Source of the DNA: Dinghuibacter silviterrae
GTDB lineage: Bacteria > Bacteroidota > Bacteroidia > Chitinophagales > Chitinophagaceae
DNA length: 64,000 bases
Reading direction: 5' to 3'
Assembly (NCBI RefSeq): GCF_004366355.1
Contig: NZ_SODV01000001.1
Coordinates: 3,596,001-3,660,000, forward strand
The notes beneath the pieces were generated by a model that was not told the DNA's origin, did no database searches, and was given only the letters and a program-made list of their open reading frames with translations. Of this stretch, positions 38,182 to 47,462 are shown in pieces (within the stretch, counting starts at the first letter, position 1; each line of letters begins with the position of its first letter). Position numbers and translations under genes: made by a program.

Positions 38182-38197
38182 GTTGTCTTAAGACAAC
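38182..38197 (+). promoter_or_regulatory. perfect 16-bp palindrome, probable Crp/Fnr operator
   Basis: GTTGTCTTAAGACAAC is its own reverse complement. It is just downstream of the regulator gene and 58 bp before the next ATG. A TTTG (38200-38203) and CAATTTTG (38219-38226, 1 mismatch to TAnnTTTG) follow, so the palindrome centre would sit near -43 if this promoter is real, the position of class II activators of the Crp type. The -33/-7 spacing of 15 nt is shorter than usual. Confidence 0.6.
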
Positions 38198-38255
38198 ATT
38201 TTGGTCGTCCACGGGGGGCAATTTTGTCTCATTGTTCACAGAAAAACAAGAAACA

Positions 38256-38564
38256 ATGAGCAAGATTTTCCTGTACGGAGAGTTTCAGACCTCCGTCCCG
38301 TCGTTCACCAAAGAGCTCTGGGGGCGCGTAAACGAACAACTCAGAGACGCCAAAGGCCTCGTCAACAAGACCTGGTTATACGGCCTGAAAACAAACACCG
38401 TCGGTGGCATCTACGAGTTCGACTCCGAAGAAAACGCCCGTGACTTCGCCACCGGTCTTTACGCCGAACAAGCCAAACACGTCGGGGCAAGCCTGACCGT
38501 CAAGCTGTTTGACGGAGAAGCCGTCAGGGAGGCCAGCAAGGCCATGCGGTCTCCGTACTTTTAA
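38256..38564 (+). CDS. YdhR-family small protein (putative mono-oxygenase/dabb-type fold)
   Basis: 102 aa from the start at 38256 (MSKIFLYGEFQTSVPSFTKE); an in-frame ATG 8 codons upstream is less likely. NEQLRDAKGLVNKTWLYGLK, IYEFDSEENARDFATGLY and LTVKLFDGEAVREASKA match YdhR-type ferredoxin-like dimeric barrels. The E. coli family member is only provisionally a mono-oxygenase, so the function here is uncertain. Position behind a Crp/Fnr gene with a perfect palindrome suggests this is its regulated target. Confidence 0.85.
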   Translation: MSKIFLYGEFQTSVPSFTKELWGRVNEQLRDAKGLVNKTWLYGLKTNTVGGIYEFDSEENARDFATGLYAEQAKHVGASLTVKLFDGEAVREASKAMRSPYF

Positions 38565-38649
38565 GAGGTGATCGGGGAAGGGAGATTAAACGAATGGAAT
38601 TGTCTTTAGTCTAAGTTTTGTTTCCCACTACTAAATCTGAAAAAACTTT

Positions 38650-39411
38650 ATGAAAAGACTCTTTCTCGTCCTTTTTGCATTATCTCCCTTCCTCAACACC
38701 GCTTTTGCACAAATCCGCATTTCGATTTCCATCCTCCCCCCCGAACCCTTTATCGTCCGGCCTGCCCCACCCAGCCCCAACCACGTCTGGATCGAAGGGG
38801 AATGGGTTCCCCAGGGGAATACCTACGTTCGCCAACCCGGCTACTGGACCGTTCCAGAAAAAGACCATATCTGGGTAAAAGGGGAGTGGATCCACAACCC
38901 CGACGGCAGCTCCTACTGGCAGCCCGGTTACTGGAAACCGATCCCCCACATGGGCGTACCCCAATGGATCCCCGAACCCATGTACCTCCGTCCTCCGAGG
39001 CCCAACAACCACACCATCTGGGTCAACGGCGAATGGATCTGGGAAGGGAACCACTACATGTACCAAACCGGTTACTGGACCGTACCCGACCCCAATAAGA
39101 TCTTTATCAAAGGCCACTGGGCCCAATGGCCCAACGGCGAATGGTACTGGGTCTCCGGTTACTGGAAGCGCCTCCCCGACGAATGCTTCGTCAGTGCCTG
39201 TCCCCCAGAACCCCAGATGAGCCAGCCTCCGCAGCCCACCCCCAACCACGTCTGGATTGGCGGCGAATGGTCCTGGAGAAACGGCAACTACGTCTATCAA
39301 CCCGGCTACTGGATCCAGCGCGACCCCCACAAGGTCTGGGTCCGCGGTTACTGGCACCAACGCCAGGACGGCGGGTGGTTTTGGGTTGACGGGTATTGGG
39401 AGTGGGTGTAA
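38650..39411 (+). CDS. secreted YXWGXW-repeat protein
   Basis: 253 aa. Signal peptide MKRLFLVLFALSPFLNTAFA. The mature protein is a series of repeats of the type W-V/I-x-GEW...YVYQPGYW (HVWIEGEWVPQ, HIWVKGEWIHN, HTIWVNGEWIWE, HVWIGGEWSWR, KVWVRGYWHQR, GWFWVDGYW), separated by Pro-rich spacers. It corresponds to the YXWGXW-repeat family (PF12779), whose function is unknown but which is normally exported. Roughly seven tandem units are visible. It is followed by a strong terminator, so it forms its own unit. Confidence 0.9.
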   Translation: MKRLFLVLFALSPFLNTAFAQIRISISILPPEPFIVRPAPPSPNHVWIEGEWVPQGNTYVRQPGYWTVPEKDHIWVKGEWIHNPDGSSYWQPGYWKPIPHMGVPQWIPEPMYLRPPRPNNHTIWVNGEWIWEGNHYMYQTGYWTVPDPNKIFIKGHWAQWPNGEWYWVSGYWKRLPDECFVSACPPEPQMSQPPQPTPNHVWIGGEWSWRNGNYVYQPGYWIQRDPHKVWVRGYWHQRQDGGWFWVDGYWEWV

Positions 39412-39430
39412 GAAACTCTTTTTGTCTTGG

Positions 39431-39461
39431 AAAGCCCCTGCGGAAGCGGGGCTTTTTTTTT
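39431..39461 (+). terminator. intrinsic terminator after the YXWGXW gene
   Basis: AAAGCCCCTGC and GCGGGGCTTT pair around a GGAA loop with one bulged T, followed by eight or nine T on the plus strand (to 39461). It lies 20 bp after the stop at 39411 and separates this gene from the convergent operon. Confidence 0.9.
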
Positions 39462-39492
39462 AACATTTTGGCAAATGCGGCGGTGGTGGGGT

Positions 39493-39936
39493 TCAATAAT
39501 TGAACTGCCTCAGATGATGATCCGCGTGCTTATACGCCATAGCCCCCACCTGCTCCCCCGTCAACCGTCCGAAAAACGGATGCACGATACCCGGCCCCGG
39601 TTTGTCCCCATAAGACCGTAGACACGCGATCCACGCCGCCTTTTCCTGGGCGATGTCGCCTTCCTCCCGGATGATCAGCGCGGGAAGGGTGGGTGTATTG
39701 CGGTCCAGGGGCCGGTCGTCGGATAAGACACGGGCGAGGGCAAGACGGCCGACAATCCGGCCGATGAAAGCGCGGGGATAGGTCGTGCGGCCGAGCGACA
39801 TTTCTTCCCAAAGCCGGCAGTGTTTGACCATCTGGTAGGCCGTCATTTTACCCCAAAGCGGGGTAGTACCCGGTTCAAGGGCTTCGATCCGGGCGATCAC
39901 GCCGGCGCATGTCTGGGGGTCGTAGATCGTCTTCAT
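39493..39936 (-). CDS. DUF1569 (DinB-like) family protein
   Basis: 147 aa. MTAYQMVKHCRLWEEMSLGR and GDIAQEKAAWIACLRSYGD follow the DUF1569/DinB four-helix pattern; the His of VKHCRLW and the C-terminal HADHHLRQF region could bind a metal as in DinB-like thiol-S-transferases. The substrate is unknown. It is the last gene of a four-gene minus-strand operon (LLM oxidoreductase, AraC, VOC, DUF1569); its start overlaps the VOC stop by 4 bp (ATGA), indicating translational coupling. Confidence 0.88.
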   Translation of the reverse strand: MKTIYDPQTCAGVIARIEALEPGTTPLWGKMTAYQMVKHCRLWEEMSLGRTTYPRAFIGRIVGRLALARVLSDDRPLDRNTPTLPALIIREEGDIAQEKAAWIACLRSYGDKPGPGIVHPFFGRLTGEQVGAMAYKHADHHLRQFNY

Positions 39937-40346
39937 GGTTTGGGAAGTTGTGCGAGGGAAAACCAGTTGCCGGAATCGTCCTTGAAGATGGCTTCGGTGC
40001 CATAAAATTCCTTGGTGGGGGCTTTTTTAAAGTGGACGCCCTTGGCCTTCATTTCCTCGTAGGTGGCGTAGATGTCGTCGCAGGTAAACACCGCCACACC
40101 AAAAGTTCCGGTCTTGACCAATTCGGTGAGCAGGGCGACCTTTTCGGGGGTGTTGGCATTTTGTTCGACCGGTGACAGGATGAGCTCGACGTCGGGTTGG
40201 CCGGGGGGCGATACCGTTAGCCAGCGGCCGCCCTGAGGCATGGGCACGTCTACGACGGGCGTGAATCCGAGTTTGTTTACGTAGAAGTCGTGGGCGCTGG
40301 TCTGGTCGAGCACGATGATGCTGCTGTGCGTCAACTTGGAAATCAT
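39933..40346 (-). CDS. VOC-family (glyoxalase/bleomycin-resistance-like) protein
   Basis: 137 aa from the start at 40346 (MISKLTHSSIIVLDQTSAHD), which aligns with the family N-terminus. An in-frame ATG at 40406 would couple it to the AraC stop as ATGA but adds a 20-residue polar leader; both remain possible. DFYVNKLGFTPVVD, RWLTVSPPGQPDVELIL and FKDDSGNWFSLAQLP are VOC betaalphabetabetabeta signatures. The family binds metals and acts on or sequesters small toxic compounds. Within the operon it may detoxify the same compound that the LLM oxidoreductase acts on. Confidence 0.92.
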   Translation of the reverse strand: MISKLTHSSIIVLDQTSAHDFYVNKLGFTPVVDVPMPQGGRWLTVSPPGQPDVELILSPVEQNANTPEKVALLTELVKTGTFGVAVFTCDDIYATYEEMKAKGVHFKKAPTKEFYGTEAIFKDDSGNWFSLAQLPKP

Positions 40347-40402
40347 GTCCTTTTTTTTATCAAAGGAAAGCCTTTCGCCCACAAATGGGTTATCGAAAAT
40401 TG

Positions 40403-40825
40403 TCATTTTGGAAGCCAGCCACGGCTTTCTGCAAAACAGCCGGGTATGAACCGGAGGGGGGCGGCCGCCTTTTCGGCCTTGAGGACCTGTTGCTGTGCGA
40501 GGTAGGCGGAGGGGGTATGACCGGTGACGCGCTTGAACAAAAGACTAAAGGAACCCAAGCTTTCAAACCCAACGGCGTAGCATACCTCCGTCACCGGGCC
40601 GCCGGCGTCGAGCAGCGCCTTTGCCTTCTGGATACGTATAAATGTCAGGTATTGGTGGGGCGTCCGGCGATAAGTGCTTTTGAAAAGTTTGATAAAATGA
40701 AACTTGGAAAAGCTCGCCTCATCCGCAATAAGGTCCAGGTCGATGGCCTCGGCATAGTGGCTGTCGATAAACAACTTGGCCTGGACGAGCCGGCGGTAGA
40801 GGTACATCTTGGGGTAGTCGCTCAT
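40403..40825 (-). CDS. short AraC-type regulator (HTH domain only)
   Basis: 140 aa, essentially the two-HTH DNA-binding domain without a sensing domain: [20 protein letters not shown] and [21 protein letters not shown] are the two motifs, followed by [10 protein letters not shown]. It is the second gene of the operon; its start overlaps the LLM stop by 4 bp. It probably feeds back on the operon promoter, where a near-perfect palindrome is found, although AraC proteins usually prefer direct repeats. Confidence 0.92.
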   Translation of the reverse strand: MSDYPKMYLYRRLVQAKLFIDSHYAEAIDLDLIADEASFSKFHFIKLFKSTYRRTPHQYLTFIRIQKAKALLDAGGPVTEVCYAVGFESLGSFSLLFKRVTGHTPSAYLAQQQVLKAEKAAAPLRFIPGCFAESRGWLPK

Positions 40826-41808
40826 ATAGCTTCCCGCAAGATAGAAAAAGACTTCCGTTTTGCCTCCTGGTCATATATCGGGCTGCTGATCATGAGCTCG
40901 TCGACGCGGCTTTCCTTGATAAAAGCGGACAGCTTTGTCCCCAGGCTTTCCTTGTTTCCCGTAAAGGTACAGGCCGTCATGGCCTGGACGGCGTTGTAGA
41001 CTTCGGGGACCTTGAGGATATCGGGTAGGGCAGCGGGCGGTTGCAACGGCCGGCGTTCGTTGGTGATGATCCCCAGGAACATCCGGTACAGGCTGGAAGA
41101 CAGCCATTCGGCTTCCTCGTCGGTGTCGGCGGCCATGACGTTGACACAGGCCATCATGTAGGGCTTTTGCAGTTGTGCGGACGGCTTGAACTCCCGCCGG
41201 TAGATGTCGATGGCGGCCCAAAGCTGCGCCGGCGCGAAATGCGCCGCAAAAGCGTAGGGCAGCCCCATCTGTGCGGCCAGGTGGGCGCTGTCGGTGCTGG
41301 ACCCCAGTATCCAGATCGGGATGGTCAACCCTTCGCCGGGAAACGCATGTACCCTGCCGTCTGCATTGTCGGCGCTAAAATAGGTTTGCAGGTCCCGGAT
41401 GTCCTCGGCAAAATGATACGCCGCCGACATATTGTTGCGCCGGAGCGCCATCGCGGTAACCTGGTCGGTCCCGGGCGCCCGGCCGAGCCCCAGGTCGATG
41501 CGCCCGGGGTATAAGGTTTCCAGGGTGCCGAACTGCTCGGCCACCACGAGCGGGGCGTGGTTGGGCAGCATGATGCCCCCTGAACCCACCCGGATATGTT
41601 GCGTTTGCCCGGCGACGTGGCCGATCAGCACCGCGGTGGCAGAGCTGGCGACGTGTTGCATGTTGTGGTGCTCCGCCATCCAGATGCGCGTGTACCCCAG
41701 CGACTCTACGTGCCGGGCGACCGCTGCCGTTCCTGCGATCGCTGTCCCGGCGTCTCCTCCCTGGCCAACGATGGCCAGCTCCAGCACGGACAATGGAAAT
41801 CGATTCAT
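40822..41808 (-). CDS. LLM-class flavin-dependent oxidoreductase (bacterial luciferase-like)
   Basis: 328 aa from the start at 41808 ([18 protein letters not shown]). This start is supported by an exact -7 box just upstream (TACATTTG), which would lie inside the longer frame beginning at 41859. Signatures: [54 protein letters not shown] and [20 protein letters not shown], typical of the group-1 luciferase-like TIM barrels that use FMN. The substrate is unknown. It heads the LLM-AraC-VOC-DUF1569 operon. Confidence 0.95.
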   Translation of the reverse strand: MNRFPLSVLELAIVGQGGDAGTAIAGTAAVARHVESLGYTRIWMAEHHNMQHVASSATAVLIGHVAGQTQHIRVGSGGIMLPNHAPLVVAEQFGTLETLYPGRIDLGLGRAPGTDQVTAMALRRNNMSAAYHFAEDIRDLQTYFSADNADGRVHAFPGEGLTIPIWILGSSTDSAHLAAQMGLPYAFAAHFAPAQLWAAIDIYRREFKPSAQLQKPYMMACVNVMAADTDEEAEWLSSSLYRMFLGIITNERRPLQPPAALPDILKVPEVYNAVQAMTACTFTGNKESLGTKLSAFIKESRVDELMISSPIYDQEAKRKSFSILREAI

Positions 41809-41813
41809 GGGCA

Positions 41814-41836
41814 CAAATGTATCGATAAATATCGAT
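41814..41836 (-). promoter_or_regulatory. operon promoter with ATCGAT palindrome
   Basis: Minus-strand TACATTTG (41821-41814) is an exact -7 box, ending 5 nt before the start codon. It abuts ATCGATA-AA-TATCGAT (41821-41836), 7-bp perfect arms. The palindrome occupies the -33/-7 spacer, so a repressor bound there would block the promoter. The layout is the same as at umuD, with a different sequence. Confidence 0.6.
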
Positions 41837-41855
41837 CTATTTTTCCGGCGGGAAT

Positions 41856-44567
41856 TCAAATATGCTCAAAGTAATAAACCACGAGGTTGCCGAGCGCATT
41901 TGGATCCGTATCCGGTATCGAATGGACCGGGACCTTGTTCCAGGTCTGAAAAATCACCTGCTCCGGGTGGATCCCGGACGCTTCCACGATCCGGATGTGG
42001 TTGCGTGCCTGCTCCATCCACTCGGCGTCGGTTTTGGCACTGCCGCCGCCGTTGTAGATCATGCCGACCTCCATGCCGTTTTCCCTGGCGGTAGAAGCTA
42101 CCGTTCTCGCCAGTGTCATGATCGCCGTGGTAGAGGCTATGGCCGGGTTTGCCCAGTCAAAGTCAAGCCGCAAAAAGTTGAGCGATGTACCCGTTGCCGC
42201 ACGGAAGGCCTTTACCCAGGCGGCCATATCCGCCTGCCAGTTGGGCTGGTTACTCACCGCCGGGAAGGGTTCGATGTCACCGATGACCTCGTGCGGAAAG
42301 GCCGCCGTATACACCTTGATGTTGACCGCCACGCGCCCGGCCAGGTCCTGAAGGGAACTCCGGCAGGCGTTTTTGCCGGTATAGTAGTGTCCGAACCACA
42401 ACGGCTCGTCCATACCGATATAGGTCAGCGTCCCCCCGGCCTTTAACAGCTTGGCGACGATCTTGTTGGATACGCCCGGATCGCAATATCCTTCAATCCC
42501 GCCCCCGCACGGCGGCTCGTGAAACCAGTTCGTGGCAAGACTTTCCAGCCCAATGCCGATGTGCTTTTTTTGTAACACCTGTACGATGGTCAACAAAAGG
42601 CTATCCGATACCGAGGACAAAAACTGCATGCTAAACGCCATCACCTGGATGTGCTCCGCCGCGTTTTTCCAGGTCGCGTCGTTTTGGAGAGACCCGATCA
42701 GGTCTCGGCCGGGGTAAAAATAGGTCAGGGGTGGTTCTCCCGGGTCGAAGGGGGTCAGCGCGGGCATCATGGCGGGCCCCGCGTCGTTCGCGTCTTCCGG
42801 GTCGTTCGCGTCTCCCGCGTGCCGCGCGTCGTTCGCGGGCGCCAGGGTGAAGTCCGCCATGGCCGGCCGCAGCGTCTTATCGCCCGGATACGTGGCATCT
42901 ACTTCTGCCCCGGCATCCACCGCCGCGTCCGTCAACGGCAGCCTGAACCGCCCGTCTGCATCCGTGACGACGGTGTCGAGCCTTTGCCTTGAGGGCGAAA
43001 ACCAAAGGTTCCTTCTTAACAGTCCCCTGTGCGCGCTGTCCAGGAAAACGATCGTCGCGTAACCAGCGCGTTCGGCGCTCGCCGTGGCCATGATGGGGGC
43101 ATGGAAAAGAAAAGTCTTACCAGGCGTGACGGTCACCTGGCTCAGGTTTTGCATCCACGTCGTATCCGGGCGAATCGCCAGGGTCCGGACGGCCGGGGGC
43201 GCCCCTGCCACCGGCAGCGTTACAGGGGAAACGACTTGCGGCGCGGGCGTACCTTGTTCCCGGTAAGTAATGCCGCCCACCGCCGCACCCGCTTCTCCGT
43301 CGCAAGCGCAAGCCCCTTCCAGGTTTGCCCGGAGACCCACCACACCCGTAACGGCACCCGCGGGGACCACGCCCGTCAATGCCCTATCGGTAAGGCCCAT
43401 CCGTGCGCCTACGTCCACCGCATCGATATATACCGCTGCCTGGGACACCGATTTGCCCTGCGCGTCGGTTAGGCGTCCGGTCAGTATATTCCCCTGACGC
43501 GTGAGGGTCAAGGCCGATCTGGCGTGGATATACTGGTAAGGAATATTCATAAAGGCGCCGGGCTGATCTTCCGGCAACATGTGGCTCGGCAGCTTTTCCC
43601 ACGTCTGAAAGATCGCATCATCCGGATGCACGCCCAGGGCGGTTTCTATCTGGGTAAAATGATCGATGGCCGCTTGCGTCCATTCCTGATCTGTTGCTGC
43701 ATTCTGATCCCCGTTGTAGATGATGCCAAAGGGTACTTTTCTTTGTTTCAGTTGCGCGGCCAGCGTCACCAGGTTGTGCATGGCCAGGGTGGACCACTCG
43801 ACGTCCGCGTGAAAAAAGGCCGGCGGTTCACCCACGACGGAACGATACGTATCGATCCACCGGATCAACTCCTCCAGTCTGGGCTTCGAGGCCGAGACCA
43901 CCTCGACGTCCCCTACTTTTACTTTGGGAAAAATACTGCGGGCCATCTTCAGGGTTACCGTGATCTCCCCGGCGATCTCCGCCGCAGAATCGTGACAGGT
44001 GCCGTTTGGCCCTGTGTACCAGTGTCCAAACGTAAACGGTTCGTCCATGGCAATGTATTGCAGGTTGCCCCCGTCGCGTTGTATTTTTTTCAACAACCCT
44101 TCCAGCGCCCCTGGTTTTCCATACGCTTCCGTGGTGGCTGCACAATGGGCACCCCTTATAAGGAAGGAGCTCTCCAGCGCCAGGGCGATATGGCGGCGCT
44201 CCAGGTCGGCAAAGGTCTTTTTTAGCACGGAATCTTTTACCCTTTCGATATCCCCCGGGGCGAACTTGACGATTTGCGTGTGTGCGGACACCGTTTCCCA
44301 GGGCGCTCCTTCTACCAGCATATTTTGCCCGTCCACGCGGATCCCTCTCCAGACAGGGGCCCTGTCTTTTTCCTCCACACCGGGGCCGGTGACGATCCAG
44401 ATGCGCGGGGCGCGGGGCGTGCTGCTTGCAGCCCCGGGTGTTCGACCAGCGGCCGCGGGCGTTCGGCTCTTGGCTCCGGGCGTGCTGCGCGCGGCCCCGG
44501 GCGTTTGGGCCAGTAACTTTCCAAAAGGGAGTAGTGTGAGTACGACAAGGTAAAGGAGCTGTTTCAT
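41856..44567 (-). CDS. unassigned TIM-barrel-like secreted enzyme, tandem-duplicated
   Basis: 903 aa with a signal peptide ([20 protein letters not shown]). A TPGA-type low-complexity linker (21-54) leads into domain A (~55-350), a middle region with a carboxypeptidase-regulatory-like beta fold (~355-570), an Asn/Asp/Ala linker (~577-600) and domain B (~612-903). A and B are homologous to each other and to the protein at 53327. Shared motifs: [12 protein letters not shown] versus [12 protein letters not shown] (Asp175/Glu176 and Asp720/Glu721), VGDVEV versus IGDIEP (Glu222, Glu766), IIYNG versus MIYNG, then T/D-x-E-W and FQTW. Paired acidic residues on barrel-like strands suggest a glycosidase, probably exported. 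The family is not one I can name. Confidence 0.82.
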   Translation of the reverse strand: MKQLLYLVVLTLLPFGKLLAQTPGAARSTPGAKSRTPAAAGRTPGAASSTPRAPRIWIVTGPGVEEKDRAPVWRGIRVDGQNMLVEGAPWETVSAHTQIVKFAPGDIERVKDSVLKKTFADLERRHIALALESSFLIRGAHCAATTEAYGKPGALEGLLKKIQRDGGNLQYIAMDEPFTFGHWYTGPNGTCHDSAAEIAGEITVTLKMARSIFPKVKVGDVEVVSASKPRLEELIRWIDTYRSVVGEPPAFFHADVEWSTLAMHNLVTLAAQLKQRKVPFGIIYNGDQNAATDQEWTQAAIDHFTQIETALGVHPDDAIFQTWEKLPSHMLPEDQPGAFMNIPYQYIHARSALTLTRQGNILTGRLTDAQGKSVSQAAVYIDAVDVGARMGLTDRALTGVVPAGAVTGVVGLRANLEGACACDGEAGAAVGGITYREQGTPAPQVVSPVTLPVAGAPPAVRTLAIRPDTTWMQNLSQVTVTPGKTFLFHAPIMATASAERAGYATIVFLDSAHRGLLRRNLWFSPSRQRLDTVVTDADGRFRLPLTDAAVDAGAEVDATYPGDKTLRPAMADFTLAPANDARHAGDANDPEDANDAGPAMMPALTPFDPGEPPLTYFYPGRDLIGSLQNDATWKNAAEHIQVMAFSMQFLSSVSDSLLLTIVQVLQKKHIGIGLESLATNWFHEPPCGGGIEGYCDPGVSNKIVAKLLKAGGTLTYIGMDEPLWFGHYYTGKNACRSSLQDLAGRVAVNIKVYTAAFPHEVIGDIEPFPAVSNQPNWQADMAAWVKAFRAATGTSLNFLRLDFDWANPAIASTTAIMTLARTVASTARENGMEVGMIYNGGGSAKTDAEWMEQARNHIRIVEASGIHPEQVIFQTWNKVPVHSIPDTDPNALGNLVVYYFEHI

Positions 44568-44616
44568 GACCCAGTAGACTAGGAATCCTTCCGAGGGTTT
44601 ATTGATGCTTTTTTAT

Positions 44617-45756
44617 TTAACCTCTTGATGTGGCTGCATCGAAGACGCGGCAAAAATTACCGCCACCCACCTTGCCGATCTCATCCGGGGTGAAGCCGGC
44701 TTTTAACATCGCGTCGACTATGATGTAGTAGAAGCCGGACTTTTGGTCCGGCCAGGCCTGGTTCGTCCGCTCGCCGGGCCGCGCGGGGCCAGGTCCGCCT
44801 CCGGGCCGCAGCCCGGGCCTGTTCCCCGGCGTCATCTTCGTATCGGTTCCGATACAGACATGATCTATCCCAATGACATCCACCAGCGCCCGTATATTTT
44901 GCGCGTAGTCGAGCGGCGTGTCCGCCAGGTGCGTCCACACACCGATCACACCTCCCGCATCCGCGACCATTTTTGCCTGCTCCCTGCTAATAAGCCTTGG
45001 CCGCATCATCTGCGCCATGGACGGGTTCCGGCCCAATTGGGTATCGAGGCCGGTGTGGGAAATGATCACCGGGTGGGCCGCCACCTTGAGCGCCGCAGCC
45101 GTCGTTTCCGTGTTCGCGTGGGCCAGGTCGACAAGGATACCCAACCGGTTACATTCCCGGATGACGTCTGCCCCAAAGGCCGTTAGCCCGCCCCAGCGCG
45201 GAGGGTTTGTATAGACATCGCCCAGCGGCACGGAGGCGTCGCTGTCGTGCAGAAGGCCGAAGTGCCGGAGGCCCCTGTGGTAGGCTTCGGCGACCCGCTC
45301 CAGGTGCCCGTCCAGAAAGTGAGCGCCCTCGACCGATTGGATAACAACCGGCTTCCCTTCTTTATGGGCGGCGCGAAGATCGGCCAGGTTCAGGGCACGC
45401 GTCATACCGTTCAACGCCAACTGCTGGTCCATGGAAGCCAGCCCATTGATAAACCGGTCATAAGCCCCGTCCGTGTGTTGATAGTCTAGTGCGAACGTCA
45501 TACAGATGGACGATAGCCCCGACCGTTTTATTTCACCCACCAGATCGATGTGAGGGCCCGGCACGTCCGCCGCAACGAGGGGTACGTCGATATGGTTGTG
45601 CGTGTCGATGCCGATGGTAGAGGCCACGATCCCCGCTACCCGGGGGTCGACCTCCTGGAGAGCCCATCCTGCCAAAGGGTTCAGCATCATGGCAGTACCC
45701 GCCCCTGCGACGGTGGTGAGGAAACCCCGTCGCGTCCATGTTGGTTGTGTTTTCAT
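44617..45756 (-). CDS. M19 membrane dipeptidase-like protein (Tat-exported)
   Basis: 379 aa from the start at 45756, which opens a twin-arginine signal (WTRRGFLTTVAGAGTAMM). Metal-site motifs are present: GIDTHNHIDVP, VIQSVEGAHFLDG, LVDLAHANTETT, VIISHTGLD and CIGTDTKMT, as in renal dipeptidase-type zinc enzymes. A Gly/Pro/Arg-rich insert (NRPGLRPGGGPGPARPGE) near residue 320 is unusual. It should act in the periplasm on dipeptides or D-amino-acid peptides. It is located 49 bp before the TIM-barrel gene in the same direction, so the two may be cotranscribed, and is divergent from the NodB-like gene. Confidence 0.92.
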   Translation of the reverse strand: MKTQPTWTRRGFLTTVAGAGTAMMLNPLAGWALQEVDPRVAGIVASTIGIDTHNHIDVPLVAADVPGPHIDLVGEIKRSGLSSICMTFALDYQHTDGAYDRFINGLASMDQQLALNGMTRALNLADLRAAHKEGKPVVIQSVEGAHFLDGHLERVAEAYHRGLRHFGLLHDSDASVPLGDVYTNPPRWGGLTAFGADVIRECNRLGILVDLAHANTETTAAALKVAAHPVIISHTGLDTQLGRNPSMAQMMRPRLISREQAKMVADAGGVIGVWTHLADTPLDYAQNIRALVDVIGIDHVCIGTDTKMTPGNRPGLRPGGGPGPARPGERTNQAWPDQKSGFYYIIVDAMLKAGFTPDEIGKVGGGNFCRVFDAATSRG

Positions 45757-45818
45757 GATACAATGTAAGGATTTCCCGGGGCAGGAAAGCCCAGGACGCC
45801 TGTCTGGTTCACGCATGT

Positions 45819-45826
45819 TATATTTG
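45819..45826 (+). promoter_or_regulatory. -7 promoter box of the NodB-like gene
   Basis: TATATTTG is an exact TAnnTTTG match ending 4 nt before the ATG at 45831. With usual spacing, transcription would start at or next to the ATG, so the message would be leaderless. Confidence 0.55.
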
Positions 45827-45830
45827 GAAA

Positions 45831-47423
45831 ATGCGCATTGCCTTTTTAGTTTGTTGTCTGGAGGCCTTTACGGCTTCGGCCCAGCCGCGCATCGTCAACA
45901 TCGTCAATTTCATCCGTCTCCTCGAACCCCGCGACCCGAACGTGACGGAAGACGTGCTTTATCAAACCGTCGTCCAACAGGTCGCGCTGATGAAAAAATA
46001 CCACCTGGCGGGCACGTTCCTGTTGCAATACGACGCGCTGATGGACCCCCGGTATCAACAATTGCTGAAGAGCCTCCCGCGGGACACCTTCGAGATCGGT
46101 GCCTGGTGGGAGATTCCGCAGCCCCTGGTGGAAAAGGCCGGGTTGACCTGGCGGGGACGGTACCCGTGGGATTGGAGGGCGAACATTGGTTTTTCCACCG
46201 GTTATACGCCGCTTGAAAGAGAAAGGCTGGTCGATACCTATATGCACGACTTCAAGGCGATCTTCGGTTATTACCCCCAATCGGTTGCCTCGTGGTTTAT
46301 CGACGAGCATACGCTGGAGTATATGTACCGCCGCTACGGCATCGTCGCCTCCGCCAACTGCAAGGACCAGTATGGAACCGACGGTTATACGCTCTGGGGC
46401 GGCTACTGGAACCAGGCCTACTATCCCAGCAAGGTCAACGCCTATATGCCGGCCCAGCACGAGGCGGAAGAAATCCCCGTGCCCATTTTCCGGATGCTGG
46501 GGAGTGATCCCGTTCGACAGTACGACAACGGGCTGGGTGCGGAACGCCAGGGTGTCGTCACCCTCGAACCCGTATACCGCTTTGGGGGCGGGGACTCCAC
46601 CTGGGTAGACTGGTTCTTCCGGGAATTTGTCCGGGGTGAGCCCATGGCCTTTGCGTATACTCAGGCCGGTCAGGAGAATTCCTTTACCTGGCCCGCCATG
46701 GCGCGAGGGCTTGCGCTGCAGTTTCCACGGATCGCTCTAATGAGGGATGCCCACCAGTTGCGGGTGGAAACGCTGGCCCAGTCCGGCGCCTGGTTCAAGG
46801 CGCACTATAAGGTGACCCCGGCGACCTCGGTAACGGTCACGCATGACCTCCCAGGCAGCGATAAAAAGACGGTCTGGTTTGACAGCCGTTACTACCGGGT
46901 AAACTTGCTTTGGGCTGGGGATACGCTCCGTATTCGCGACATCCATTTGTTCGACGAGCGATTGCCGTCGCCTTACTTGAATACACCGCTGACAGGGAAT
47001 GCCGCGGCATTTTATACGCTGCCCTTTGTGGACGGGTACCTGTGGAGCGACGCGTCGGTGCTTGCCGGTCTTTGCTTTAAGGTAGGGACGGTCGCTCTAA
47101 AAGGCGGCGACCCTATCGTCACCAGCCCCGAGCCCGGTCATCTGCACATTGTCTGGCCGCTGACGACGGTGCCGGGTAAGATGATCATTGACCTGGATGA
47201 GCGGCGGATACGCATTTCGTGTACAGCGCCCTGGTTTGCAGAGCTGGCCGCTTCTCCGAAGGCGGCGTTGCCTTTTACGAGCGTGACGCCGAACCGGGTA
47301 ACTGCGTCCTTTGAAGGGTTTTCGTATGGCGTATCCGCGACCCGCGGGAAGTTTTCAGAAGGATCGGTGTTACGGATGACGCCGGAGAACGGGGTGCTGG
47401 AGCTTAATACCGCGCCGTATTAA
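45831..47423 (+). CDS. putative polysaccharide deacetylase-like (NodB-fold) secreted protein
   Basis: 530 aa with a short signal peptide (MRIAFLVCCLEAFTASAQ). Residues 20-300 look like a NodB/CE4-type barrel used in carbohydrate enzymes: VNFIRLLEPRDPNVTED, HLAGTFLLQYDALMDP, EIGAWWEIPQPLVEKAGLTW, GYYPQSVASWFIDEHTLEYM and GTDGYTLWGGYWNQAYYPS. Metal-binding residues cannot be assigned confidently because the usual HSxxH motif is not seen, so it may be a non-catalytic or divergent member. The C-terminal half is beta-rich. It is divergent from the dipeptidase and convergent with a phosphoesterase. Confidence 0.75.
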   Translation: MRIAFLVCCLEAFTASAQPRIVNIVNFIRLLEPRDPNVTEDVLYQTVVQQVALMKKYHLAGTFLLQYDALMDPRYQQLLKSLPRDTFEIGAWWEIPQPLVEKAGLTWRGRYPWDWRANIGFSTGYTPLERERLVDTYMHDFKAIFGYYPQSVASWFIDEHTLEYMYRRYGIVASANCKDQYGTDGYTLWGGYWNQAYYPSKVNAYMPAQHEAEEIPVPIFRMLGSDPVRQYDNGLGAERQGVVTLEPVYRFGGGDSTWVDWFFREFVRGEPMAFAYTQAGQENSFTWPAMARGLALQFPRIALMRDAHQLRVETLAQSGAWFKAHYKVTPATSVTVTHDLPGSDKKTVWFDSRYYRVNLLWAGDTLRIRDIHLFDERLPSPYLNTPLTGNAAAFYTLPFVDGYLWSDASVLAGLCFKVGTVALKGGDPIVTSPEPGHLHIVWPLTTVPGKMIIDLDERRIRISCTAPWFAELAASPKAALPFTSVTPNRVTASFEGFSYGVSATRGKFSEGSVLRMTPENGVLELNTAPY

Positions 47424-47462
47424 ACTCCATTTTCCCCAACATCTCCCGCAAAGTCGATTGAG

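Noticed and set aside
42781-42843. Repeated GC-rich units suspected as CRISPR or minisatellite
   Set aside because: Units are short, imperfect, in frame and encode an Asn/Asp/Ala linker; there are no spacers of regular length and no cas genes.
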